Below, piece after piece: positions 1 through 7,017 of a DNA stretch of 64,000 bases. Origin of the DNA: Actinomadura coerulea. GTDB lineage: Bacteria; Actinomycetota; Actinomycetes; Streptosporangiales; Streptosporangiaceae. Location: NCBI RefSeq assembly GCF_014208105.1, contig NZ_JACHMQ010000001.1, forward strand, positions 2,108,001-2,172,000, read 5' to 3'. The stretch's first letter is position 1, and every line of letters starts with the position of its first letter. Under the pieces are notes generated by a model that made no database searches, was not told the origin of the DNA, and saw only the letters and a program-made list of their open reading frames with translations. A program made the translations under genes and the position numbers.

Positions 1-196
1 CGTTGCGGGCCTTGGCCCGCTCGGGATAGGTGGACACGACGATGCGGCCCTGGTCGTCGACGCCGCACGTCACCGGCGACATCTGGGGCCGGCCGTCGGC
101 GCGGGCGGTGGACAGCAGCGCGTGGTGGCGGGGACGCAGGAACTCCAGCAGTTCGGAGCGGTCGACGCGGTTCGCGGTGGCGATCGAAGGAGCCAT
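1..196 (-). CDS. PPOX-class (F420/FMN) oxidoreductase, N-terminal part only
   Basis: The window edge cuts this gene; only the first 65 residues are visible, read leftward from an ATG at 196. The fragment has the N-terminal pattern of split-barrel PPOX/pyridoxamine-oxidase-like enzymes: a short helix ending FLRPRHHALL, then STARADGRPQMSPV and a strand leading to RIVVSTYPERAKARN. Family members bind FMN or coenzyme F420 and act in the cytoplasm; F420 use is common in actinomycetes, but no cofactor residue can be checked here. The divergent neighbour at 296 is a second split-barrel protein. Identity of the fold is fairly sure, the substrate is unknown. Confidence 0.7.
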   Translation of the reverse strand, partial: MAPSIATANRVDRSELLEFLRPRHHALLSTARADGRPQMSPVTCGVDDQGRIVVSTYPERAKARN

Positions 197-295
197 GCGG
201 GCAACTCTAGGAACCGGGCACCGATGATTTCGCCTCCGCCCCGCCGTCTACCCCTTGAGAGGTTTTCGCACGGCGGTTCCTGAAGGAGGGTGACG

Positions 296-820
296 ATGAG
301 CGACCGCGATCCCGTCGAGGCGCGCGACCTCGACATCTACGGGGCCGGGGAGCTGGCGTGGGACGGCGTGCGCGACGCGCTGAAGGCGGCGCTGCCCGAG
401 CCCGGCACGCCGGTGTTCCTCGGCACGGTCCGCCCGGACGGGCGCCCGCACTCGGCGGGCGTCGGCGCGCTGTGGCACGACGGAGACCTGTACGTCGTCA
501 GCGGGCCCGGCACGCGCAAGTCCCGGAACCTGGCGGCGAACCCGGCGTGCACGGTCTCGGTCCGCACCCCGGTCGGGGACGTGGTCCTGGAGGGCGAGGC
601 CGAGCGCGTCACCGACCCGGAGGTCCTGGAGGCGGTCGCGGCCGGGTACCGGGACGGCGGGTGGCCGGCGCGGGTGGAGGGCGGGGCGTTCACCGCGCCC
701 TACAGCGCGCAGAGCGCGGGGCCGCCGCCGTGGTACGTCTACCGGATCGTCTTCCACACGGTGTTCGCGGTGGGGACGGTGAAGCCGTACGGCGCGATGC
801 GATGGACGTTCGCGCGCTGA
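296..820 (+). CDS. Pyridoxamine 5'-phosphate oxidase family protein
   Basis: A 174-residue protein of the FMN-binding split-barrel family. The core GTPVFLGTVRPDGRPHS, the strand LYVVSGPGTRKSRNLAANP and a C-terminal YVYRIVFHTVFAVG match small PPOX-like proteins that bind flavin or F420 and reduce or sense small molecules. The ATG at 296 is chosen over an in-frame GTG at 290 because AAGGAGG at 283-289 sits 6 nt before it. It is divergent from the PPOX fragment at 1-196, so the two may share a promoter region. True PNPOx activity is unlikely to be assignable from sequence alone. The stop codon lies in the left arm of a hairpin shared with the convergent gene at 847. Confidence 0.8.
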   Translation: MSDRDPVEARDLDIYGAGELAWDGVRDALKAALPEPGTPVFLGTVRPDGRPHSAGVGALWHDGDLYVVSGPGTRKSRNLAANPACTVSVRTPVGDVVLEGEAERVTDPEVLEAVAAGYRDGGWPARVEGGAFTAPYSAQSAGPPPWYVYRIVFHTVFAVGTVKPYGAMRWTFAR

Positions 821-844
821 CCGCCGATCGTGGCGGCGGTCAGC
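816..844. terminator. Hairpin between convergent genes, probable bidirectional terminator
   Basis: Perfect 10-bp arms GCTGACCGCC (816-825) and GGCGGTCAGC (835-844) around a 9-nt loop, placed exactly between the stop codons of the converging genes at 820 and 847. No T-run follows, which is common for actinomycete terminators. Confidence 0.6.
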
Positions 845-846
845 GG

Positions 847-2160
847 TCAGCCGCTCAGCAGGGCGAACAGGCCGGCGCAGGTGAGCGCGACCATGACGGC
901 GGCGACGGGCAGCTGGGCCCGCGCGGCCGGGCCGGGGCGGCGCAGGGCGAGGTCGTGCGCGGCGATCGTCCCGGCGATGTGGCCGAGGACGATGGCGTTG
1001 ACCTGGACCTGGGCGACGAGGGTGGGTCCGGCGAGGTCGTAGTCGACGCGGTTGCCGGTGGAGCCGAGCAGGTTCAGGCCCGTCCCGAAGGGGTCGCTGG
1101 CGAGGATGAACGTGGTCTGGCCCTCCAGGACGAAGAACGAGAAGTAGTGGGCGAGGGTGTAGCCGAGGGCGATCGGCAGCAGGGTCGCGGCGAACCTCGC
1201 GGGCGCGGACCGGTCGGGCGGGAGGGCCGGGTCCTGGCGGGTCAGCCGTGCGCTGAGCCGCAGCGCCGCGACGTACAGCAGCGCGACGGAGCCGACGGCG
1301 GCGGCCAGGCCCAGGGTTCCGGCGGGGACGCTCGCGGGGTCGACGTTGTCGCGCCAGTAGGTGGTGCGGGTGATGCCGTCGAACCCGGTCGAGCCGATCA
1401 GCACGCAGGCGGTCGCGGTGAGGCCGGGTTCGGGGCCGCCCCCCGTCAGGCCGGTGAGCGGGGTGCGCAGGACGAGGGCGCCGTCGCCGCGCCGCCCGAT
1501 CGGGCACAGGCGGGCCAGCAGGCTGGAGTAGGCCTCGAACCCGTCCCCGCGGGTGAACCAGTCGCGGCCGAACCACCAGGCCGGGGCGAGGTTGCCGGCG
1601 GCGTAGGCGAGGATGAGGGCGCCGACCAGGCGCGGGTCGGAGCGGTGCGGGGCGACCAGTTCCAGCCAGACGAACCCGGTGAGCCACGCGGCGGCGGGCC
1701 AGTAGCCGAGGCGGGCGGGCAGGGCGCGCCGTCCCGCCGTCGGGGTGCGGGTGGCGCGGCAGAGCGCGGTGTGCAGGGTCCGCAGCGGGTTGACGCGCCG
1801 CCACACGGGCCCGATCAGGACGCTGGCGGGGACCAGGCCCACCCAGAACGTCACGAACAGCGCCCACGGCGCGAGGTTGCGGGCGTCGGAGGCGGGCCCG
1901 GCGAACGCGACGGCGACGACCAGGGCGGCCGCGGCCAGTGCGAGGGCGCGTCCGGCCGCGGTGAGGGCGGGGGCGTCCAGCGCGCGGGCGAGGGCGGGGG
2001 GCAGCGGGCGCCCGGCGTCGGGGTGGAGGCGGGGCCGTTTCCACGCGGCGGTGAGGGCGAGGAAGGAGGCCGCGACGGCCAGGCCGCCGCCGGTGATGGC
2101 GGCGACGGCGTCCAGGGGCAGGTCGGTGCGGCCGCCGAGCCCGTGGGCGAGCACGTGCAC
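847..2160 (-). CDS. Polytopic membrane protein, partner of the cupredoxin-like lipoprotein
   Basis: A 437-residue protein with about 11 hydrophobic segments spread over its full length, so an integral cytoplasmic-membrane protein. Notable stretches are APWALFVTFWVGLVPASVL, a WWFGRDWFTRGDGFEAYSSL loop and HYFSFFVLEGQTTF. Homologues are often annotated as fenitrothion hydrolase; that name rests on a few membrane proteins and gives no secure function here. GTG at 2160 starts 3 nt after the stop of the lipoprotein gene upstream, so the two are one transcript. Next to a cupredoxin-like lipoprotein and a divergent polytopic protein with paired Asp/His motifs, a role in metal or redox handling at the membrane is a reasonable inference but is not shown. 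Confidence 0.75.
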   Translation of the reverse strand: MHVLAHGLGGRTDLPLDAVAAITGGGLAVAASFLALTAAWKRPRLHPDAGRPLPPALARALDAPALTAAGRALALAAAALVVAVAFAGPASDARNLAPWALFVTFWVGLVPASVLIGPVWRRVNPLRTLHTALCRATRTPTAGRRALPARLGYWPAAAWLTGFVWLELVAPHRSDPRLVGALILAYAAGNLAPAWWFGRDWFTRGDGFEAYSSLLARLCPIGRRGDGALVLRTPLTGLTGGGPEPGLTATACVLIGSTGFDGITRTTYWRDNVDPASVPAGTLGLAAAVGSVALLYVAALRLSARLTRQDPALPPDRSAPARFAATLLPIALGYTLAHYFSFFVLEGQTTFILASDPFGTGLNLLGSTGNRVDYDLAGPTLVAQVQVNAIVLGHIAGTIAAHDLALRRPGPAARAQLPVAAVMVALTCAGLFALLSG

Positions 2161-2163
2161 GGG

Positions 2164-2589
2164 TCACCCGACCTGGAGTTCGAGGACGCGGGCGCCGGAG
2201 TGGTGCAGCTCGGCCTCGAACACGCCGGGGGTGTCGGCGGTGAAGCGCAGGGTGGCCGCCCGTCCGGGGCGCAGCCGCAGTTCGCGGTCGTAGCCGTGCA
2301 GGTGGAACTCGTCGGCGGTGTCGCCGGTGACGGTGATCTCGACGGCGGCGCCGCGGGGCACCTTCACGCGGCGCTGCGCGGTGCGGGCCTTCCCGCCGGT
2401 GACGGTCACGGCGATCCGGACGGCCGGGGGCCCGGACGCGGCCGGGGCGCCGTCCGCCGCGGTGGGCGGCGTGCCGGTCCGCGCGCCTGACGGCGGTGAC
2501 GCGGGCTCTCCGCAGGCGGCCGCCGCCGTCAGCGCGGCCGTGGCCGTGATCAGCACCGCGGTCGCTCTCGCTCGTGTCCGCCGCCGCAT
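2164..2589 (-). CDS. Cupredoxin-like lipoprotein
   Basis: A 141-residue exported protein. The ATG at 2589 follows AAGGGGAG on the coding strand; upstream codons in the same frame lie in the promoter region and are not used. Arg-rich start, hydrophobic TAVLITATAALTAAAAC with a lipobox at the Cys, then a Pro/Thr/Ala-rich linker and a C-terminal beta-sandwich of about 80 residues. That domain has the Cupredoxin_1 pattern: KVPRGAAVEITVTGDTADEF, HLHGYDRELRL and PGVFEAELHHSG. There is no Cys ligand as in blue copper proteins; HxH and HH could bind metal. Anchored outside the membrane, it heads a two-gene operon with the polytopic protein at 847. The fold call is good, copper binding is unproven. 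Confidence 0.8.
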   Translation of the reverse strand: MRRRTRARATAVLITATAALTAAAACGEPASPPSGARTGTPPTAADGAPAASGPPAVRIAVTVTGGKARTAQRRVKVPRGAAVEITVTGDTADEFHLHGYDRELRLRPGRAATLRFTADTPGVFEAELHHSGARVLELQVG

Positions 2590-2623
2590 GTCTCCCCTTC
2601 CGTTCCGGTGTCGCACACCACAA

Positions 2624-2660
2624 AGTGTGACACTAGACAATGACACATTGGAAAGTGACA
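2624..2660. promoter_or_regulatory. Divergent promoter region with repeated TGACA half-sites
   Basis: The AT-richer gap between the lipoprotein gene and the membrane gene at 2728 holds an 11-bp inverted repeat AGTGT-G-ACACT (2624-2634) and TGACA elements beginning at 2628, 2641 and 2656. Spacing of 13-15 bp and a position between two divergent operons suggest a shared operator. The regulator is not in the window. Confidence 0.4.
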
Positions 2661-2727
2661 TACTCCGCTTGGGGGTTCGCCCCGATCAGTACGGGGGCGT
2701 CCTGGTTCGCGCGTCAAGGGAGCAGCG

Positions 2728-4605
2728 GTGGTGGAGCACGTGACGGGCATGAGCGCGATGATCGGCGGCGCGGGCGCCGCGGCGCGGCTCGCCGGGGCGC
2801 CGGCCAGACCGGCGGGCGGCGCGGCACTCGACCAGATCCTCATCGCCTCGGGCGCCGCGGCCGCGCTGACGGCGGCGCTGCTGGTGCTCGGATGGGGGCA
2901 CCGCAGCGGCCGCGTCACCGTCCTGGCGCGGGCGGCGGACCTGGCGACGCGCGGCCCGGGCCGCGGCACCCCGGGGTGGGCGGCGCTGCCGATCCCGGTC
3001 GCGATGGTGTCGCTGCTGGTCGCGCTGCTCGGAATGTACTGGGACATCTCCCTGCACATCTCCCACGGCCGGGACGAGGGGCCGCTGGCCAACATCGCCC
3101 ACTACCCCATCCTGATCGGGTTGTTCGGCATCTTCACCGCCGGGGTCCTGGCCGTCGTGCTGCCCAGGGGCGAGCGCCCCGGGGCGGCGTCGGTGCGGAT
3201 CACCCGGGACTGGCACGCCCCGGCCGGCGGGGTGCTGCTGGCCGGCGCCGGCTTCTACGCGCTGCTGGGGTTCCCCCTCGACGACGTGTGGCACCGCATC
3301 TTCGGGCAGGACGTGACGCTGTGGGGGCCGACGCACCTGATGCTGATCGGCGGGGCGGGCCTGTCGCTGGTGGCGATGATGGTGCTGGAGCGGGAGGGCC
3401 GCCAGGCCTCCGGGGACGCCGGCCGGCCGCCGGGGTGGCTGCGGTACGTGCGGCGCTGCATGCACGCGGGCGGGCTGCTGATCGGGCTGTCGGTGTTCCA
3501 GGCCGAGTACGACTTCGGGGTGCCGCAGTTCCGGCTCGTCCACCAGCCGCTGCTGATCGCGCTGGCGGCGGGCTGCGCGCTGGTCGCGGCGCGGCTGTGG
3601 GCCGGGCGCGGCGGCGCGGTGTTCGCCGTGGTGTTCTACATGGTGGTGCGCGGCGGGGTGTCGGTCCTGGTCGGCGGGGTGATCGGGGAGCTGTGGGCGG
3701 CGGTGCCGCTGTACTTCGCCGAGGCGGTGTGCGTGGAGGTCGCGGCGCTGGTGCTGGCGCGGCGGCCGCTGGCGCTGGGCGCGGTGTCGGGCGTGCTGAT
3801 CGGCACGGCCGGGTTCGGCGCCGAGTACGCCTACGGGCAGGTCGCGTTCCGGCTGCCGTGGACGCCGGACATCGTGGCCGAGGGCATGGTGATGGCCGTG
3901 GTGGGCGGTGTGGCGGGCGGGGTGTGCGGGGCGCTTCTGGCCGAGGGGCTGCACGGGCGTGCGCCGCGCCCGGTGGTGGCGCGCGGGCTGTTCGCCGCGG
4001 CGATCCTGGCGGTGGCGGCGGCGGTCGCCAACGGACTGGTCGTCTCGGTCCCGCAGGGCCGCACGGCCACCGTCACCCTCACCGGCGTCCGCGGCGACGC
4101 CGCGCACCGCACCGCCCAAGCGCGCGTCGAGTTCTCCCCCGCGGACGCCGTCGACGGCCCGGCCTGGGTGACGGTGACGGGCTGGCAGGGGCAGGGCCTG
4201 CACGTCGACCGCCTGGTGAGGGTCCGCGAGGGCGTCTACCGCACGAGCGAGCCGATGCCGCTGCACGGCGAGTGGAAGACGCTGGTGCGCGTGCACGACG
4301 GGCGGACGCTGGCGGGCGTCCCGGTCTACCTGCCCGACGATTCGGCGATCGGCGCGAAGGAACTGCCCGCGCCGCCGCGCTTCACCCGGGACCTGCGGGG
4401 CGAGCGGACGATCCTGCAGCGGGAGCTGAGGACCGACGTGCCGGGCTGGCTGTGGGCGGTGTGCTCGGCGGTGGTGCTGCTGTGCACGCTGGCACTGGTG
4501 CTGTCGCTGGGCTGGGGCGTGGCGCGGATCGCGCGGCGGCTGCCGGACCGCCCCGGGCCTGCCGGGGCCGCCCGGGGCGGGCCGCGCGCGAGGGCGGGCG
4601 CATGA
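2728..4605 (+). CDS. Large polytopic membrane protein with duplicated D-x3-H motif and C-terminal beta domain
   Basis: A 625-residue protein with roughly a dozen transmembrane segments up to about residue 430, an exported beta-rich domain (about 440-575) and a last membrane segment near 590. GTG at 2728 follows AAGGGAG by 5 nt. Two copies of one motif are visible: around 104-125 (D106, H110, G114, D116, H125) and around 185-203 (D185, H189, G193, D195, H203), each leading into a hydrophobic helix. The tail has the PLHGEWKTLVRV pattern seen in YtkA/CopC-like domains. Conserved His/Asp in the membrane plus a CopC-like domain beside a cupredoxin lipoprotein suggest metal binding or transport; this is inference. 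Translationally coupled to a 51-residue protein by ATGA overlap. Confidence 0.75.
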   Translation: MVEHVTGMSAMIGGAGAAARLAGAPARPAGGAALDQILIASGAAAALTAALLVLGWGHRSGRVTVLARAADLATRGPGRGTPGWAALPIPVAMVSLLVALLGMYWDISLHISHGRDEGPLANIAHYPILIGLFGIFTAGVLAVVLPRGERPGAASVRITRDWHAPAGGVLLAGAGFYALLGFPLDDVWHRIFGQDVTLWGPTHLMLIGGAGLSLVAMMVLEREGRQASGDAGRPPGWLRYVRRCMHAGGLLIGLSVFQAEYDFGVPQFRLVHQPLLIALAAGCALVAARLWAGRGGAVFAVVFYMVVRGGVSVLVGGVIGELWAAVPLYFAEAVCVEVAALVLARRPLALGAVSGVLIGTAGFGAEYAYGQVAFRLPWTPDIVAEGMVMAVVGGVAGGVCGALLAEGLHGRAPRPVVARGLFAAAILAVAAAVANGLVVSVPQGRTATVTLTGVRGDAAHRTAQARVEFSPADAVDGPAWVTVTGWQGQGLHVDRLVRVREGVYRTSEPMPLHGEWKTLVRVHDGRTLAGVPVYLPDDSAIGAKELPAPPRFTRDLRGERTILQRELRTDVPGWLWAVCSAVVLLCTLALVLSLGWGVARIARRLPDRPGPAGAARGGPRARAGA

Positions 4606-4757
4606 CGGCGCAGGGCGTGCTGGCGTCCCATCCGATCATCACGGCGGTGCCGTTCTTCGTGCCGACGTTCGTGGTGGTCGCGGTGATCGTCTTCGTGGTG
4701 TGGCGGGACCGCCGCCGCGGCGGGGGCCCGCCGGACGACCCGCCGCCCGGCCCCTAG
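4602..4757 (+). CDS. 51-residue single-pass membrane protein
   Basis: The ATG at 4602 overlaps the stop of the 625-residue gene (ATGA), so its translation is coupled. The protein has one strongly hydrophobic segment, PIITAVPFFVPTFVVVAVIV, followed by WRDRRRGGG and a proline-rich tail, which predicts N-out/C-in topology with a basic cytoplasmic end. No known family is recognised. Its size and coupling suggest a small accessory subunit of the polytopic protein. Confidence 0.6.
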   Translation: MTAQGVLASHPIITAVPFFVPTFVVVAVIVFVVWRDRRRGGGPPDDPPPGP

Positions 4758-4768
4758 ACTCTGCGCTC

Positions 4769-5560
4769 ATGAGCGATCGCCCGTCTCCCGCGCCGTACCT
4801 GTCCGAGCTGTTCTCGCTGGAGGGCAGGGTCGCGGTGGTGACGGGCGGCAGTTCGGGGATCGGCCGCGCGATCGCCGGGGCGCTCGCGCGGGCCGGGGCC
4901 TCGGTGGTCGTCGTGGCGCGGCGGGAGTCCGAGCTGGCGGCGACCGTCGGGGAGCTGGAGGGGCACGGCTGCCGGGCCGCGGCGGTGAGCGCCGACCTCG
5001 GGTCGCGGGACGCGGTCGCCGGGGCCGCCGAGGACGCGGCGGCGGCGTTCGGCGAGCCCGACATCCTGGTCAGCGCGGCGGGGGTGAACCTGCGGCCGCC
5101 GATGGACGAGCTCGGCACCGACGTGTGGGACACCACGATGGCGGTGAACCTGGACGCGCCGTTCCTGCTCGGGCAGCGGTTCGGGCCGGGCATGGCCGAG
5201 CGCGGGTTCGGGCGGCTGATCCACATCGCCTCGCAGCAGGCGTTCCGGGCGTCGGTGACCAGCGGCGCCTACGGGGTGTCCAAGGCGGGGCTGGTGGCGC
5301 TGGCCCGGTCGCAGGCCGAGGCGTGGTCGAGCCGCGGCGTCACCGCCAACGCCCTGGTGCCGGGCTTCGTGATGACGCCGCTGAACGCGCGCCTGTCGTC
5401 GGACCCGGCGAAGGTGCGGGCGCTCGCCGAGCGGACGATGACCGGCCGCAACGGCCTGGCGGAGGACTTCGCCGGCGCGGCGGTGTTCCTGGCGTCGCCG
5501 TCGGCGGCCTACGTCACCGGCCAGTCGATCTTCGTCGACGGCGGCTTCTCCGCCCACTAG
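4769..5560 (+). CDS. Short-chain dehydrogenase/reductase
   Basis: A 263-residue classical SDR, cytoplasmic and NAD(P)-dependent. Seen: the nucleotide-binding TGGSSGIGR near residue 28, the NAG-equivalent SAAGVN, catalytic Ser in HIASQQ, YGVSK with catalytic Tyr and Lys, and a C-terminal TGQSIFVDGGFSAH. After the dinucleotide motif the residues VVVVARRESEL favour NADP(H). Members closest in pattern include gluconate 5-dehydrogenase-like enzymes, but the substrate cannot be assigned. A TAGACT hexamer at 4755-4760 lies 8 nt before the ATG with no Shine-Dalgarno, which suggests a leaderless transcript separate from the membrane cluster upstream. Confidence 0.88.
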   Translation: MSDRPSPAPYLSELFSLEGRVAVVTGGSSGIGRAIAGALARAGASVVVVARRESELAATVGELEGHGCRAAAVSADLGSRDAVAGAAEDAAAAFGEPDILVSAAGVNLRPPMDELGTDVWDTTMAVNLDAPFLLGQRFGPGMAERGFGRLIHIASQQAFRASVTSGAYGVSKAGLVALARSQAEAWSSRGVTANALVPGFVMTPLNARLSSDPAKVRALAERTMTGRNGLAEDFAGAAVFLASPSAAYVTGQSIFVDGGFSAH

Positions 5561-5716
5561 AGCCGCCCGGCCGGTCGCCGGCGGGAGCGTGCTCCGGCGG
5601 CGGGACCGAGGTGTGGCCAACGGCCTTCGGCCGCGCACGGTCTAGTCCAGCCCTGGTCACCTAGGGCTGCTCCGGACGCCCGGAGCTCGGAACCAAAGAC
5701 CGAAGGTCGTGATCAC

Positions 5717-6073
5717 ATGCGCGGATTCGAGCGCACCGCACAAACCCTGGAGGACCTCGGGAAGGTCATCCTGTCCCTCGTCCTCATCCTCGTCGCCGGC
5801 GGCGTCTGGGGCGCCTTCTTCGACATGCTGGACGGCGGCCCCGACGACCCTGTCGGAGACGGGTTGCTCACGGGCGTCGCCATCGTCGCCATCGTCTTCG
5901 TCCCCCTCGCCGGCCTCGCGGTCGTCGCGTGCGTCGAGGACTCCGTGAAGGCCAGCAGGTGGTACAGGCGCCGCGTGGCCGCGCGGAACACCAGGGACGC
6001 GGCCCAGCGCCGCCAGGAGGAGCGGCGGATCCGCCAGGCCCGGAAGCGTGAGCTCTGGGAGCGGACCCACTGA
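5717..6073 (+). CDS. Small membrane protein with basic coiled tail
   Basis: A 118-residue protein of no recognised family. It has two hydrophobic segments (about 17-38 and 51-73) joined by an acidic loop DMLDGGPDDP, then a strongly basic, Arg/Gln/Glu-rich helix from about residue 80 to the end that could form a coiled coil in the cytoplasm. The ATG at 5717 has no strong Shine-Dalgarno. It stands alone, with a 156-nt gap before it and a good terminator after it at 6108. Codon use matches the neighbours, so it is likely a real gene. Confidence 0.6.
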   Translation: MRGFERTAQTLEDLGKVILSLVLILVAGGVWGAFFDMLDGGPDDPVGDGLLTGVAIVAIVFVPLAGLAVVACVEDSVKASRWYRRRVAARNTRDAAQRRQEERRIRQARKRELWERTH

Positions 6074-6107
6074 CTCTCCTGCGGCACCTGGGGCGTGGCC
6101 CGCCAAC

Positions 6108-6135
6108 AAGGAGCGGCCCTTCGGGGCCGCTTCTT
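6108..6135. terminator. Rho-independent terminator with UUCG loop
   Basis: A 12-bp stem, 6108-6119 with 6124-6135 (one G-U pair), closed by a TTCG tetraloop; the flanks are A-rich before and TTCTT after. It lies between the converging genes ending at 6073 and 6175 and can serve both. Confidence 0.8.
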
Positions 6136-6174
6136 CTTGTGAGGACGGGTCGGACCGCCGGTCAAGGCGCGGGG

Positions 6175-6648
6175 CTAGGGCCACAGGCCGGTGGCGCGGA
6201 CGGCGGCGGCGGGGTCGGCGGCGTGCACGAGGCCGCCGACGGGCCGTCCGTCCTCGTCGTGGACGCGCCAGCCGCCGAGCTGGACGACGGGGACGCGTCC
6301 GGCGCGCATGGCCAGGGCGATCTCCGACAGCGTCCCCCAGGATCCGCCGACGGCGATGACGGCGTCGGCGGAGTTGACGAGGACGTTGTTGCGGGCCTGG
6401 CCGAGTCCGGTGGGGACGGCGACGGTGAGGTCGGGCCCGGCGGCGGTGCGGTCGGCGGCGGGCAGGATCCCGACCACGACGCCGCCGGCGGTGCGGGCGC
6501 CCGCGGCCGCGGCGGCCATCACGCCGCCGTGCCCGCCGCACACGACCACGGCGCCGCGCCCGGCGAGGATCCGGCCGGTCTCGTAGGCGTGGTCCCATTG
6601 GAGCTCGGTGCACTCCCCCGGCCCGCACACCGCCACCTGCACGGCCAT
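6175..6648 (-). CDS. LOG / TIGR00725-like Rossmann-fold protein
   Basis: A 157-residue protein of the SLOG/LOG superfamily, which covers DprA-like, lysine-decarboxylase-like and molybdenum-cofactor carrier proteins. Seen: an N-terminal beta-alpha unit VAVCGPGE, VVVCGGHGGVMAAAAAGA, the ARNNVLV segment, and the signature GGSWGTLSEI in place of the PGGxGTxxE of cytokinin-activating LOG enzymes. Because the PGG is replaced by GGS and the glutamate sits in LSEI, the subgroup that binds nucleotides or Moco is more likely than a phosphoribohydrolase. It lies 7 nt downstream of the carbinolamine dehydratase gene, so co-transcription is likely. Reaction unknown. Confidence 0.75.
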   Translation of the reverse strand: MAVQVAVCGPGECTELQWDHAYETGRILAGRGAVVVCGGHGGVMAAAAAGARTAGGVVVGILPAADRTAAGPDLTVAVPTGLGQARNNVLVNSADAVIAVGGSWGTLSEIALAMRAGRVPVVQLGGWRVHDEDGRPVGGLVHAADPAAAVRATGLWP

Positions 6649-6655
6649 CGCGGCC

Positions 6656-6955
6656 CTACCCGGCGCCGTGCCGGGCGGCGATCCGGTCGATCGTCGCGGC
6701 GAGGTCGAAGTCCTTGCCGGTGAGGCCGCCGGCGCTGTGGGTGGACAGGGCGAAGGTCAGGGTGCGCCAGCGGATGTCGATGTCGGGGTGGTGGTCGGCG
6801 TCCTCGGCGGCGCGGGCGACGTCGGCGACCACCTCGATCCCGGCGGGGAAGGACGGCGCGGTGACCTGCCTGCGGATCCGGTCGCCGTCCCGGCTCCAGG
6901 CGGGCAGGCCGCGCAGGCGTTCGGCGACTTCGTCGGCGTCGAGCGTGTCGGCCAT
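6656..6955 (-). CDS. 4a-hydroxytetrahydrobiopterin (pterin-4-alpha-carbinolamine) dehydratase
   Basis: A 99-residue protein of the PCD/DCoH family, which dehydrates 4a-hydroxy-tetrahydropterin formed by aromatic amino acid hydroxylases; related proteins also act in Moco metabolism. The family signature EDADHHPDIDIRW, with the two catalytic His residues, is followed by LTFALSTHSAGGLTGKDFDLA. The ATG at 6955 lies after AGGGAG at a good distance. Its partner downstream is a LOG/Moco-carrier-like protein, which would fit a pterin or molybdopterin role, although no pterin-dependent hydroxylase is visible in the window. Length is typical for the family. Confidence 0.9.
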   Translation of the reverse strand: MADTLDADEVAERLRGLPAWSRDGDRIRRQVTAPSFPAGIEVVADVARAAEDADHHPDIDIRWRTLTFALSTHSAGGLTGKDFDLAATIDRIAARHGAG

Positions 6956-7017
6956 CGGGTCACTCCCTGTTCGCTGGTGCCGTTCTCCTTCCTCCCTTCC
7001 CCGCGCGGGACGCCCGG

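Noticed and set aside
358..2490. Long open frame on the plus strand (710 codons)
   Set aside because: It overlaps three better genes on both strands, reads as Gly/Arg/Ala filler without domains, and is the expected shadow of very GC-rich coding DNA. The same holds for long frames at 7192-9174, 9983-12004 and 24835-28146.
5621..5633. CGGCC-TTC-GGCCG hairpin after the SDR gene
   Set aside because: Only 5 bp with no T-run; too weak to call a terminator in DNA of this composition.
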